Origin: Planctomycetaceae bacterium
Lineage (GTDB): Bacteria > Planctomycetota > Phycisphaerae > Phycisphaerales > Zrk34
NCBI GenBank assembly: GCA_002685935.1
Contig: NYZD01000100.1
Coordinates: 1-62,409 of the forward strand
DNA length: 62,409 nucleotides
Direction of reading: 5' to 3'
Both the position numbers and the translations under genes were made by a program. Positions 44,388 through 53,175 of the stretch are shown in pieces. Every line of letters starts with the position of its first letter. Position 1 is the first letter of the stretch. A model generated the notes under the pieces. The model did no database searches. It was not told where the DNA came from and saw only the letters and a program-made list of their open reading frames with translations.

Positions 44388-45392
44388 TTAACCGCCCAGG
44401 AACTGATCGCGTCCGGCGACGAGTGCCGCCATCTTGCGGTCGGCCACGCTGCGCTGCAGCATCCAGAAGCCGCAGTCGGGGTGCACCCATTTGATGCGGT
44501 CGGCCCCGAGTATCTCCACGGCCAACTGAATGCGCCGGGCGACGGTATCGGCCGATTCGACTTCGTTGTCTTTGATGTCAATCGCGCCGATGCCCAGGGC
44601 GATGTCTTCGCGCAGCGCTGCGAACGCGTCGAGTTCTTCGTAACCCCGGCGCGCGAACTCCAGCACGAGGTGATCGACGTGCAGTTGGTTCAGGAAAGGC
44701 ATCAGGTCTTGCCAGAAACCCTGCTGGATGGATTGCCCGCCGTAGTTTCCGAAGCAGAGGTGCAAGCCGCATTCGCCGCTGACAGCATCAAGGACGCGAT
44801 TGATCGGCTCGTGGGCCCAGTCGGCATCTCCGGGGTGACCGGTCAGGTTGGCTTCATCCACTTGCAGCACCGGGGTGTCGATGCCGGCGATCTGCTTGGC
44901 GAGCACTTCGGCCAGCGCCATGCTCAACGCCTGCACATCCTGGTAATGGTGATCGACGAGCGTCTTGGCAAGCATGTAGGGTGAGGTGACGGTGAACTTC
45001 ATCGGCCGATCGGAGAGATCCCGCACGGTCTGCCAGTCAGCCTGAAGGTCCAGCGAGCCGTGCCCCACTGCTTCGCGCACGACACCTGCGGCCTTGGCGC
45101 GGAAGGCCATCCCGTCGCGGGCACGAAACGACTGGAGCTCCGCGTGGGTGAGTTGGGTGTGGACGCCGGACATCGGGCCGACGAAATAGTCGATCATCCC
45201 GTTGGTATCCGGATGGCTGACGTTGAAACGGGACAGTTCGCCATCGGCGATGACGTCGATGCCGGCCAATTCCTGGGTCTTGATCACCACGAGCATGGCG
45301 TCGCGGAGGGCCGGCACCGACGGCATGGCGGCCAGCCACGCGGGAATCGGGTAGCTGCCGACGACGGTGGTCTTGATCGCGGGTTCGCTCAT
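44388..45392 (-). CDS. core-MetE-type methionine synthase / methyltransferase
   Basis: 334 residues from ATG 45392 (a TTG at 45404 is also open). The protein corresponds to the C-terminal catalytic barrel of cobalamin-independent methionine synthase, without its N-terminal half. All expected zinc ligands are visible: His and Cys in HLCFGN, Glu in VLEFARRG, Cys in HPDCGF. N-terminal VVGSYPIP and DGELSR also fit. It likely transfers a methyl group to homocysteine, but single-domain enzymes of this kind can use methyl donors other than methyltetrahydrofolate. It is the last gene of a six-gene minus-strand run. The sulfotransferase stop lies eight bases before its start. Confidence 0.85.
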   Translation of the reverse strand: MSEPAIKTTVVGSYPIPAWLAAMPSVPALRDAMLVVIKTQELAGIDVIADGELSRFNVSHPDTNGMIDYFVGPMSGVHTQLTHAELQSFRARDGMAFRAKAAGVVREAVGHGSLDLQADWQTVRDLSDRPMKFTVTSPYMLAKTLVDHHYQDVQALSMALAEVLAKQIAGIDTPVLQVDEANLTGHPGDADWAHEPINRVLDAVSGECGLHLCFGNYGGQSIQQGFWQDLMPFLNQLHVDHLVLEFARRGYEELDAFAALREDIALGIGAIDIKDNEVESADTVARRIQLAVEILGADRIKWVHPDCGFWMLQRSVADRKMAALVAGRDQFLGG

Positions 45393-45400
45393 GGGCAACG

Positions 45401-45991
45401 TCAACTGCCTGATTTGCGTTGACGGTACAACGCCGGATCAACCTTTTCGACCATCGCTTGCGTGTTCAGTTCGCCGCCGAGGAAAGTGTTGACGGCTTCG
45501 GCGATGGGCTGCGGATCGGCGATCAGTTCGTGGTACTTCACATCAAACACTTTGAACTGCGGCCGGTCGGCAAGCCAGGCATCGACGTCCTGCAACTGTT
45601 TTTGGAAGATGGCGCCGAGCTTCTCGGCGGTGAGGTCAGCGCCCTTGGTGCCTTGCCTCTCGAGCATCTTCATCTGCGACGACAGAACTTCCTCGATGTA
45701 CCGACGCATGAACACGACGCGGTACTCATAGTTTTCGGGCAGTTCCCTGAGCAACAGGTGAATGACCTTGATCACCTTGCCCTGCGCATCGGCGACCCAA
45801 CTGTTGTCGGCGCGGAGGCGTTTGACGTTTTCCAGTTCGTAGTAACCACGCGGGTTGTCGTCATCGGCGGTGCGATGGCCGTCGGTCATCGCGTCCATGC
45901 CGCCGGCGTCGAGCATCTGCATCATCAGCGACGTTCCCGAACGCGGCAGGCCGCTGACGACGGTGATTGTGTTCCCCATTGCATCGGCCAT
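45401..45991 (-). CDS. sulfotransferase family protein
   Basis: 196 residues. VVSGLPRSGTSLMMQMLDAG near 11-30 is the PAPS-binding P-loop of sulfotransferases (GLPRSGT at 14-20). The 3'-phosphate-binding element is YRVVFMRRYIEEVLSSQMKM near 90-110. The C-terminus (FDVKYHELIADPQPIAEAV) is normal. It is short but intact. It would transfer sulfate from PAPS to an alcohol or amine acceptor, perhaps a carbohydrate or lipid. The acceptor is not evident from the sequence. It lies between a MetE-like gene and a membrane protein gene on the same strand. Confidence 0.85.
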   Translation of the reverse strand: MADAMGNTITVVSGLPRSGTSLMMQMLDAGGMDAMTDGHRTADDDNPRGYYELENVKRLRADNSWVADAQGKVIKVIHLLLRELPENYEYRVVFMRRYIEEVLSSQMKMLERQGTKGADLTAEKLGAIFQKQLQDVDAWLADRPQFKVFDVKYHELIADPQPIAEAVNTFLGGELNTQAMVEKVDPALYRQRKSGS

Positions 45992-46024
45992 GTCGTGACC
46001 GCCCTTCCCGCGCCGCGGCGGCGC

Positions 46025-46858
46025 TTAGTAGTAAACCCGAATGAACAGTTTCGACAGCAGCGCGAACAGCATGGAGACGACGAAGAACGTAATCACCCAA
46101 TGTACATCGAGGCCGAAGATCGGTGTGCTGCCGGAGTCGTAATGAATCACGATGGACTGCACGGGTGAGTCGGCGGGGAACGACCGATGCAGCGGATGGA
46201 GCAGGCCGTCCCAGAATCCCGGCCCGGGCCGCGTGCTCCACACCGGCTGCACGTGCAAATCCGGATCGTCCACGGCGATCGGCTGCTTGACAACGGTATC
46301 GCCGTCGAGCTGCCAGGTGAGGGCCGCATCGTGCACGGTCTGCGGGCTGAAACGCCAGGAGACGGAATGCTCATACTCATCACGCACGGCGGGCGTTTCC
46401 AATACCGCGCCCGAGAGCTGCGGCTGGAGATCCTTGGCCGTGGGCCAATGCTCGGGATTGATATTCAGTTCGACGATTGCCGGTCCGTTCAACGCCAGGG
46501 GGCGCTGCTCGTACCGCATCGCCAGTTGAATCATCAGCAGCACGATCGGCACGATCATGACCAGCAGCGGCGGCAGGTTGTACCACAGCCGCAGGCCGAT
46601 GCGCTTCAACAGCGCGGCCTGAAACCCCATCGTGACGCCGAAGTCGTCCTTGAACAGTTTCATGCCGAGCATCGCGGCGGTGGTGCGGTCGTTGTTGCGA
46701 CGGATGGCGCGCTGATTGGACGTGTACTTGAAGATCACCGCCATGCCCACGCCGAGCACGGCCGACCAGAACACCAGCCCGACCCACGGTGCGACACGCG
46801 CAAAGGGGCTGAGCATCAGGTCCATCAGACCAACCAGGATGGCATTGAGACCATTCAA
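46025..46858 (-). CDS. integral membrane protein with YidC/EMC3-like start
   Basis: 277 residues. Helix 1 (about 20-45, GLVFWSAVLGVGMAVIFKYT) is followed by a basic helical segment (SNQRAIRRNNDRTTAAMLGM), helix 2 (LLVMIVPIVLLMIQLAMRY), about 130 beta-rich residues that should be periplasmic, and a last helix (VITFFVVSMLFALLSKLFIR). The first part recalls the YidC/Oxa1/EMC3/TMCO1 insertase core, but only loosely. I see no other domain. It is co-directional with the phosphohydrolase genes. The function is unknown; an insertase-like role is a guess. Confidence 0.7.
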   Translation of the reverse strand: MNGLNAILVGLMDLMLSPFARVAPWVGLVFWSAVLGVGMAVIFKYTSNQRAIRRNNDRTTAAMLGMKLFKDDFGVTMGFQAALLKRIGLRLWYNLPPLLVMIVPIVLLMIQLAMRYEQRPLALNGPAIVELNINPEHWPTAKDLQPQLSGAVLETPAVRDEYEHSVSWRFSPQTVHDAALTWQLDGDTVVKQPIAVDDPDLHVQPVWSTRPGPGFWDGLLHPLHRSFPADSPVQSIVIHYDSGSTPIFGLDVHWVITFFVVSMLFALLSKLFIRVYY

Positions 46859-46876
46859 GCGAACGTACTCCGAGAC

Positions 46877-47068
46877 TTACTCGAGATAACCCAAGCCGCG
46901 CAGCTGCTGCTCGGCTTCCTTCTCATCGGTGGAAAGGTTCTCGAGCTTGGCGGCTTTACGATCCAACACATGCACGATGAACTCATCGACCGAGGTGTAG
47001 CCAGCCTTTTCCGCGGCGGTCACCATGCGTTCGTAGAGGTCCTTTTCCACCTTGATCTTCTTGGCCAT
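46877..47068 (-). CDS. small ribbon-helix-helix-like protein
   Basis: 63 residues. AKKIKVEKDLYERMVTAAEK and YTSVDEFIVHVLDRKAAK read as beta strand, helix, helix, as in RHH/CopG regulators. The tail EAEQQLRGLGYLE matches the LRxLGYL motif commonly found at the C-terminus of sulfatases and related phosphohydrolases. It stands 30 bases downstream of a phosphohydrolase gene on the same strand. It could regulate the operon or associate with the enzymes. A good Shine-Dalgarno sequence (GGGAGCC) precedes the ATG. Confidence 0.7.
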   Translation of the reverse strand: MAKKIKVEKDLYERMVTAAEKAGYTSVDEFIVHVLDRKAAKLENLSTDEKEAEQQLRGLGYLE

Positions 47069-47098
47069 GATTTGGCTCCCGTTGTGCCGTTGTGCGTG

Positions 47099-49282
47099 CT
47101 AGTCGGCATCACTGAATACGTCGTTCCCGATCATCTCGTTGGGCACGGGCAGGTCGAAAGCGGCCACGATCGTCGCCGCGACGTCGCTGACCTTCAGATC
47201 ATCGCGCATGATCGGTTGATTACTGATAAAGATACCGGGCGTCAGGTTGGGGGCGATGCAGTGCGTGCCGCTCCAGCGGTCGGTGTTGATCTCCATCTGT
47301 TCCCTGGGCACGCCGCCGAGCGATGTATCCCAACTGACGCGGTAGCCCTCGGCGTAACCGATGAAAAAGTCCGGCGCGAGCATACGGAATCCGCCGTGCT
47401 TCTCGTCTTTCATCGCTTCGGGGTACAGCTTGTCGACGAAGTCGATGCGCTCGATCACGCGTTGGCCGTTGTCCTCGATTTCCAACATCTTCTGGGCGAT
47501 CTCTTCCATAAGAGCGCGACGCTCGGACGGTTTGACGGTGCCGAACTTCTCGCGGCCGGCCATGTTCAGGTACATCGCGTTGAGGCCGATGGCGTAGGCG
47601 CGGGTCCGGTCCCAGGAGATCTTCCCTTTGTACAGCAACTCCTTGCCAGAGCGCACGCTGGGGGCGGCCAACCGCAGGTAATCGTTGTCCAACAACCAGG
47701 TGTTGACGTTCAGGCCCTTGCGGAACGTGGTGAATCCATGATCGGAGATGATCATCAGGACGTCTTCTTCGCGCATCTTCTCCAGGACGTCGCCAACCAT
47801 CTGGTCGGCTCGTTCGTATTGGTGGTTGATCGTCTCGGCGTAGATGTCGCCCTGCTCGGCGAGCCGGCCGGGGTGATCCGGATCGCGATCGCGCCAGAAG
47901 ATGTGCTGCATCATGTCCGTCGCGCCGACGTAGTTGAACAAACAACCGGACTCGAACTGATCGAGGTGCCGGTGCGTCTGCACGAACTTCTCATCCCAGA
48001 CCAGATCGCACTGCGAGATGAAATCCGCTTCGCTCAGCGCCCCTTCGCGCACGGCTTTGTTGTCCTCGGGTATGCCGGTGGTGTAATAGGGGCCGTCCTC
48101 TTCGGCGATTTCGGCCGCATGATCCTGCGGCGTGCTGATCGGGTTGACGGGCCGGGTCGGATCGAAGTTCATCGGCGTGGTGTAGATTTTCAGATTCGGG
48201 TGGACCTGCTTGACGTAGAACCGCAATATGGCCGGCATCTTCGTGGGCAACTGCATCGCACCGAGCACGGCGCCGGCGGGGATATCGGTATCAAACTCGA
48301 ACTGAATCCAATCGGTCCACTCGCCCTGATTGTGCACCAAAGTTTGACCGGCGAACTCGATCTTGACCACATCGGCCTCGGGATCGCGCGTGAAGACGAC
48401 CGGCAGCGTCAGGTGCTTCGGATCCTCCCGCAGCACGTTGCCGTCCTCATCCCGCTTCACGCCGCCGGCCAGTTTCTTCTTCGCCTCCCCCCGGTGGAGA
48501 TAGTTCTCTGGGCCTTCGAGCTTGGATGCGAATCGATGCGCGTGGATTTTGACCCGCGTGACCTCGCCATCGGTGTATTTCTCTTCGGTTGGTCGCAGTG
48601 GCACGAAGCGCCCGCCGCCGACGGTCTCGGCGGTGATGCGATCCGATTCAAAGCTTGTGAAATCGCCGTAGCCGCCGAAGACATCGGGCGTGCCCATGCC
48701 GCTGAGGCAACGGAACCGGCCCTTGCCTTCGGGCTCCGGCGGCGGATAGGTGCCCGGCAGGTGGTAGACGGAGACGTCATTGCCTTTCCGCAGCAATGGA
48801 TCCCAGAACGAGATGCCGCGGCGATTCAACTCCACGGTGCCGGCGGCAAGCGGCAATTTCCACTGGCCGATGGCGGGCGAATTGTCCGCCAGCCAGCCCT
48901 TGGGATCATGGGTCGAACATAAGGCGAAGTCGGCCATGATGCCCGAACCACCATCGATGATGTTGCGATGAATGAAATCGAAGATGCCGTGCGTTCGTGG
49001 ATCGGTGCCGCCGATGATGTTGGAAAATGCGATCGGGGTGATCGCGGGCGTGCTGGTGGCCATCCGCTTGTAGCCGCCCATTTCGGCGACGTGCTTCATG
49101 TTGGGCAGTCGGCCCTGCTGCATGAGCGTATCGACGATGCGGGGGTCCAGGCCGTCAAAAGCCAGGACGATCACGCGGCGGTGACGCTGCCCGCGTCCGG
49201 TCCCGGCCGACACACCCGGCGCCCAGGTCAGGGAGCCGCCGGTGGCGGCGAGCATTAGTTTGATGAAGTCTCTTCGGTCCAT
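47099..49282 (-). CDS. alkaline-phosphatase-superfamily phosphohydrolase with Tat signal
   Basis: 727 residues. The N-terminus MDRRDFIKLMLAATGG is a twin-arginine signal, so the folded enzyme is exported. RVIVLAFDGLDPRIVDTL and TSTPAITPIAFSNIIGG supply the first metal ligand and the Thr nucleophile region; MISDHGFTTFRKG and the late WSGTHCIAP supply the other ligands. The type I phosphodiesterase/nucleotide pyrophosphatase fold is clear. The middle section (about 150-330) is an insert of unknown function. It is paralogous to the next gene upstream, whose stop overlaps its start by 28 bases. Substrate unknown; a phospholipid or sulfated/phosphorylated glycan is possible. Confidence 0.88.
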   Translation of the reverse strand: MDRRDFIKLMLAATGGSLTWAPGVSAGTGRGQRHRRVIVLAFDGLDPRIVDTLMQQGRLPNMKHVAEMGGYKRMATSTPAITPIAFSNIIGGTDPRTHGIFDFIHRNIIDGGSGIMADFALCSTHDPKGWLADNSPAIGQWKLPLAAGTVELNRRGISFWDPLLRKGNDVSVYHLPGTYPPPEPEGKGRFRCLSGMGTPDVFGGYGDFTSFESDRITAETVGGGRFVPLRPTEEKYTDGEVTRVKIHAHRFASKLEGPENYLHRGEAKKKLAGGVKRDEDGNVLREDPKHLTLPVVFTRDPEADVVKIEFAGQTLVHNQGEWTDWIQFEFDTDIPAGAVLGAMQLPTKMPAILRFYVKQVHPNLKIYTTPMNFDPTRPVNPISTPQDHAAEIAEEDGPYYTTGIPEDNKAVREGALSEADFISQCDLVWDEKFVQTHRHLDQFESGCLFNYVGATDMMQHIFWRDRDPDHPGRLAEQGDIYAETINHQYERADQMVGDVLEKMREEDVLMIISDHGFTTFRKGLNVNTWLLDNDYLRLAAPSVRSGKELLYKGKISWDRTRAYAIGLNAMYLNMAGREKFGTVKPSERRALMEEIAQKMLEIEDNGQRVIERIDFVDKLYPEAMKDEKHGGFRMLAPDFFIGYAEGYRVSWDTSLGGVPREQMEINTDRWSGTHCIAPNLTPGIFISNQPIMRDDLKVSDVAATIVAAFDLPVPNEMIGNDVFSDAD

Positions 49283-51357
49283 AGCAGCGACTTGCCGTCA
49301 ATATGGCCCGGCGGTGTCACGCCGAGCAGTTCCAATACGGTCGGGGCCACGTCAATGATGTTCGCCGTTTCGGCGTTCAGATTCAGGTTCGTGAACAGCA
49401 CACCGGGCACGAGGTCGGGATGGATGCAGTGGTCGCCGCTCCAGGCCTTGGTGTTGTCGGTGAACACCGTTTCACCGCACCTTCCGGTGGCCGCGGCCCA
49501 GGACACGCGATATCCCTCGCGATAGCCGATGATCAGATCCGGCGCATTCTCAGCGTAGGGGCCATGGTATGCACGGGCGCGGGGGATGGCCTCGTGCACG
49601 GCGACGGCATCCTTGTCGTCATCACGCAGACCGGTCAGCTTGGCCGCCATCTCATCGATCAGGGCCTGGGTTTCGTCACCTTCGGCCACGATGCCCTGCC
49701 CTTCGCGGTCGGTCTGATTGACATAAATTCCCGTCAATCCAATCGCATAGGCTTTGGTGCGCGACCAGTCGATGTCGGCCAGGTAGCGTCCGCTCGGCAG
49801 CTCGGCGCCTTCCTTGAGGGTCAGGTATCCGTTCTCGCGCAGCCAGGCGTTGAGGTCGACGCCGCGACGGAACGGCTTGAATCCGTGATCAGACATCACG
49901 ATCACCGCATCATTCTCGCGCAGCTCCGCGACGATGCGACCGACCGTCTCGTCCATTCGCTGATACATATGGCGCATGGCGTCGGTCAGCTCGGCGGGCG
50001 GATCGGGGGGCCGGGCCGGGTGCGATTCATCAATGTATCGCCACATCATGTGCTGGATACGGTCGGGCGCATCGAACACACAAGTGATCATGCCACGAGG
50101 CACGCGGAGCACAGCGTCGAGCATCATGCGCTCGCGCTCCTCGTGAATGTCATACGACTGTTGCAGGAAGCTCTGATCATCCATCACGCCGTCCGACAGG
50201 CTGGAGGTGTCTTCTGCCAGCCCGAGCGTGGCGTACGGGCCGAGCAACTTGGCCAGGTACGTTGCGTACACCTTGGGATGGGAGATCGGCATCACAGGCT
50301 TGTTCGGGTCGATCTGAATGGCGGTGCAATACAGCTCGAACCGTGGCGCGATCTGTTTGAGGTACAGTCGGCAGATGCCGCGTACTTTCACGCCGGGCGC
50401 GGCTTTGAACGTGACGTTGATCCAGTCGGTGAACTTCATGGGCTGGAGTTTGATCTTCTGACCGTCAAGCCGCATCACCGCCGAGCCATCGCCGCTGGGC
50501 GTGACGGTGAACGGCAGGCGCAGCTCCGGCTGCTCGGCGCGCAGCGAGTTGATCGGCCCGCGCAGATACGACACGTACCGGCCGTTGTTCTGTGTGATCT
50601 CGATGCACTGGCGATCGCCTTCGCCTTCGACCTGATCTTCGTCGGGGACATCCGACCCCGGCTCGGCATACAGTGTGTACGTGCCCTGCGATCCGAGCAG
50701 GTCGGGCACCGACATCGCGGCCAGTTGGACGCCGTTGAATCGATCGGGCGGGAAGGTGATCGGCACCCTCAACACAGCACTGAAGACGCCGGCATCGGAC
50801 AGCACCGACCAGAACGGTCGACTTCTGCGTTCGGCGGTAATCGACGGCTTGGAAAGGGGAATGACCCACGTGCCCAATTTCATCTTGCGGCGTGGCTCGC
50901 GGATGCGGACGGTGGCGATCTGCGGATCGTAGTTGACGGGGTTGCGTCCCAGGAAGTCGAAAATGTTGTGCTTGCCGGGATTGGCGCCGGTGCTGAACGA
51001 CGACCAGGCGACGGGGGAAATCGGCGGGCAGGTGGTGCCGAGGCGGGGATAGCCGCCGCGCTCCCGCAGGGCCGCAAGATTCGGAAGCAAGCCCTGTTCG
51101 AGGAACTGATCGGTGAGCGTGGGTTCCAGACCGTCGAGCCCGATGATGACGACGCGCGGCACCTTGGCGTGGGCCATGGCATGGCGGCCGCGGATGGATC
51201 GGATGATGCGCCGGATCGGCCAGGTCAACAGCCCAATGAACGCGGAGAAAATCGCGCCCGCCACGACAAGGAACGAGCCGATCAATGCGACGCCGGCCCC
51301 GGGTCCGACATAGCTAAGCGTAATGGGTCCAATATCAAAAACCATCGAGTCGAGCAT
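49255..51357 (-). CDS. membrane-anchored alkaline-phosphatase-superfamily phosphohydrolase
   Basis: 700 residues from ATG 51357; ATG 51360 and 51345 are also possible and the last would follow a TATGAT at 51361-51356. Two N-terminal hydrophobic stretches (VGPGAGVALIGSFLVVAGAI, FIGLLTWPI) anchor it. The catalytic layout matches its paralog: RVVIIGLDGLEPTLTD, TCPPISPVAWSSFSTGANPG, VIVMSDHGFKPFRRG, and WSGDHCIHPDL. These enzymes hydrolyse phosphodiester or similar bonds. It heads the minus-strand run of six genes. The paired paralogs, one membrane-bound and one Tat-exported, suggest sequential or complementary activities on an envelope substrate. Confidence 0.87.
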   Translation of the reverse strand: MLDSMVFDIGPITLSYVGPGAGVALIGSFLVVAGAIFSAFIGLLTWPIRRIIRSIRGRHAMAHAKVPRVVIIGLDGLEPTLTDQFLEQGLLPNLAALRERGGYPRLGTTCPPISPVAWSSFSTGANPGKHNIFDFLGRNPVNYDPQIATVRIREPRRKMKLGTWVIPLSKPSITAERRSRPFWSVLSDAGVFSAVLRVPITFPPDRFNGVQLAAMSVPDLLGSQGTYTLYAEPGSDVPDEDQVEGEGDRQCIEITQNNGRYVSYLRGPINSLRAEQPELRLPFTVTPSGDGSAVMRLDGQKIKLQPMKFTDWINVTFKAAPGVKVRGICRLYLKQIAPRFELYCTAIQIDPNKPVMPISHPKVYATYLAKLLGPYATLGLAEDTSSLSDGVMDDQSFLQQSYDIHEERERMMLDAVLRVPRGMITCVFDAPDRIQHMMWRYIDESHPARPPDPPAELTDAMRHMYQRMDETVGRIVAELRENDAVIVMSDHGFKPFRRGVDLNAWLRENGYLTLKEGAELPSGRYLADIDWSRTKAYAIGLTGIYVNQTDREGQGIVAEGDETQALIDEMAAKLTGLRDDDKDAVAVHEAIPRARAYHGPYAENAPDLIIGYREGYRVSWAAATGRCGETVFTDNTKAWSGDHCIHPDLVPGVLFTNLNLNAETANIIDVAPTVLELLGVTPPGHIDGKSLLWTEETSSN

Positions 51358-51520
51358 CATAGCGACCAACGCCCGGTCTGGGCGAGCGCACCATCTCCAC
51401 GTTATTGCGATTGGTATCGGCCCAAGCGGCGCGGCGGTCCATCGCGCGACAGACACCGATTGCGCAAAAAGCACGGTGTGTCAAAACGCACGCGGTTTCC
51501 GCTCAGATCGAGCAGATTTT

Positions 51521-51550
51521 TTGGCTTTGGATCGGCCCGAGTCGTATGAT
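51521..51550 (+). promoter_or_regulatory. promoter of the DUF1444 gene
   Basis: TTGGCT (51521-51526), an 18-base spacer and TATGAT (51545-51550), about 60 bases upstream of the start codon at 51612. The spacer is slightly long. Confidence 0.4.
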
Positions 51551-51611
51551 GAACAGACGGACCTGTTTTTTCATTTCCGCTGTCAGGTCATTGGCTTATG
51601 GGAGGCCCGCC

Positions 51612-52397
51612 ATGCGCTTACCCCGAGAACCCGAAGCACTCACCGAAGCCGTCGCCCGCATTGCCGAGGCCCGTCCCGGGCACCCCACGGTCAAAGTGAC
51701 CGGCCGGCTGGAGTTGAGCATCGACAGCCAGTTATTGGACCTGAGTGAGCTGTATTGGATGGCCCATGAAGGTGGCGGGCCGTCCCAGCACGAGATTCAA
51801 CATTTTATTGACGCGCACATCTCCGCCACGAGACTTAGCGCGTTGAACCTGCCATTCAGTGCCGTTGCCCAGCGAATCATGCCGCGCATCCAGACCGAAG
51901 GGTTCGTGGCCAGTCGGCACACGCAACTGGTGGCCCATCAGCCGTTTGTCAACGGGACGGCCATTGTGTTCGTGATTGACTTACCCGACGCGGACTGTCT
52001 GATCACCACGGAGCAGCTCATCCGCTGGGGGATCGACATCGAAGAATTGGATCGGCTGGCCCGAGAGAACCTGGCGGGCTATCAGCCGCACATCGAGATG
52101 CGTGTGTTCGGTGGCGACGATGGCGCGGCGGTGATGTTTAACATGGGCGACACGTACGATGCGTCCCGTCTGCTGTTGTACCGACTGCACGAGCGGCTGG
52201 CGGAGGAGCTGGGCGGCGAGTTTCTGGCCGCGATCCCCGCCCGCGATCTGATGCTGGCGATGTCGATGGGACCGGAGCCGTTCGTCGATCAATTGCACAC
52301 GGTGGTGCGACAGGATCATCGACGCCTGCCGCACCCAATCACCGACGATCTTTTCCTGGTGACCTACGACGGCGTGGCCGGTTGGGCCCCCGAGTAA
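51612..52397 (+). CDS. DUF1444 (YtpQ-like) protein
   Basis: 261 residues from ATG 51612, set by GGGAGG seven bases upstream; longer frames upstream look unlike protein. The conserved part is HQPFVNGTAIVFVIDLPDAD followed by TTEQLIRWGIDIEELDRLAR and NLAGYQPHIEMRV, the DUF1444 pattern. The function of this family is unknown; a general stress role is suspected in Bacillus. There are no membrane segments. It lies between two divergent promoters and is followed by trpG/pabA. Confidence 0.85.
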   Translation: MRLPREPEALTEAVARIAEARPGHPTVKVTGRLELSIDSQLLDLSELYWMAHEGGGPSQHEIQHFIDAHISATRLSALNLPFSAVAQRIMPRIQTEGFVASRHTQLVAHQPFVNGTAIVFVIDLPDADCLITTEQLIRWGIDIEELDRLARENLAGYQPHIEMRVFGGDDGAAVMFNMGDTYDASRLLLYRLHERLAEELGGEFLAAIPARDLMLAMSMGPEPFVDQLHTVVRQDHRRLPHPITDDLFLVTYDGVAGWAPE

Positions 52398-52569
52398 GTC
52401 AACGGGGCGGTTGAGGAGAATCGAGCGGATCGGGCCGGGCCAATGCCGGGGCGGATGGATCATTTCCTGGTGCGCGGTTGGACGCGGCGGCAGAAGAAAA
52501 GTGCGGGAAAGTTCCGATCAGGCGCTCAGGCCGTCATACGCGATGTCAGCCGACGTATACTATGCGGAC

Positions 52570-53175
52570 ATGATTCTACTGATCGATAATTACGACAGTT
52601 TCACCTACAACCTTGTGCAGCGCATCGGCGAGATGGATGCGACGCTGGATCTGCGCGTGGTTCGCAACGACAAGATCACCGCGGATGCATCCGAGGCGAT
52701 GGGTCCCAGCCACGTAATCATTTCGCCCGGGCCGTGCACGCCGCGCGAGGGCGGGGTCAGCAACGAGATCATCCAGCGTTTCGCCGGCCGTGTCCCTCTG
52801 CTGGGCGTGTGTCTTGGCCATCAGTGCATCGCGTTCAGCCACGATATGACCGTCCATCGGCATGACCGTCTGATGCACGGCAAGACGTCGGACATCCATC
52901 ACGATGGGCGCACGATCTTCGCGGGCCTGTCCAATCCGTTCACGGCGACACGCTATCACAGCCTGATCATTGATCGAGCCACGATTGACGAGCGTGCGTG
53001 GGAGATCAGCGCGTGGACGGACGAAGACGAGGTGATGGGGATTCGCAAGCGAGATGCCGACGCGGCTGTGGAGGGCGTGCAGTTCCACCCCGAGAGCTTC
53101 CTGACGGTGGAGGGTCCGACACTGCTGGCGAATTTTCTGGGTCTGCCGCGCCCGGCATCGGTTCCGTCGGCCTAG
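52570..53175 (+). CDS. trpG: glutamine amidotransferase of anthranilate or aminodeoxychorismate synthase
   Basis: 201 residues from ATG 52570, the normal start MILLIDNYDSFTYNLVQ. The triad is present: Cys81 in LLGVCLGHQCIAF, His and Glu in VQFHPESFLTVEG near the end; oxyanion-hole motif SPGPCTPRE is also clear. It releases ammonia from glutamine for TrpE or PabB. Neither partner gene is adjacent, so it may serve both pathways (trpG or pabA). TATACT at 52556-52561 lies only eight bases before the ATG and no ribosome-binding site is seen, suggesting a nearly leaderless mRNA. It overlaps the convergent hflX stop by four bases. Confidence 0.93.
   Translation: MILLIDNYDSFTYNLVQRIGEMDATLDLRVVRNDKITADASEAMGPSHVIISPGPCTPREGGVSNEIIQRFAGRVPLLGVCLGHQCIAFSHDMTVHRHDRLMHGKTSDIHHDGRTIFAGLSNPFTATRYHSLIIDRATIDERAWEISAWTDEDEVMGIRKRDADAAVEGVQFHPESFLTVEGPTLLANFLGLPRPASVPSA

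Noticed and set aside
46187-48922. A 911-codon open frame on the plus strand
   Set aside because: It lies antisense to the Tat-exported phosphohydrolase and its neighbours, which have clear motifs. The frame is an artefact of GC-rich codon use.
49303-51549. A 748-codon open frame on the plus strand
   Set aside because: Antisense to the membrane-anchored phosphohydrolase, whose catalytic motifs are intact.
51405-51611. A longer N-terminus for the DUF1444 protein
   Set aside because: The extension would cross the predicted promoter, and ATG 51612 has a strong GGGAGG site.
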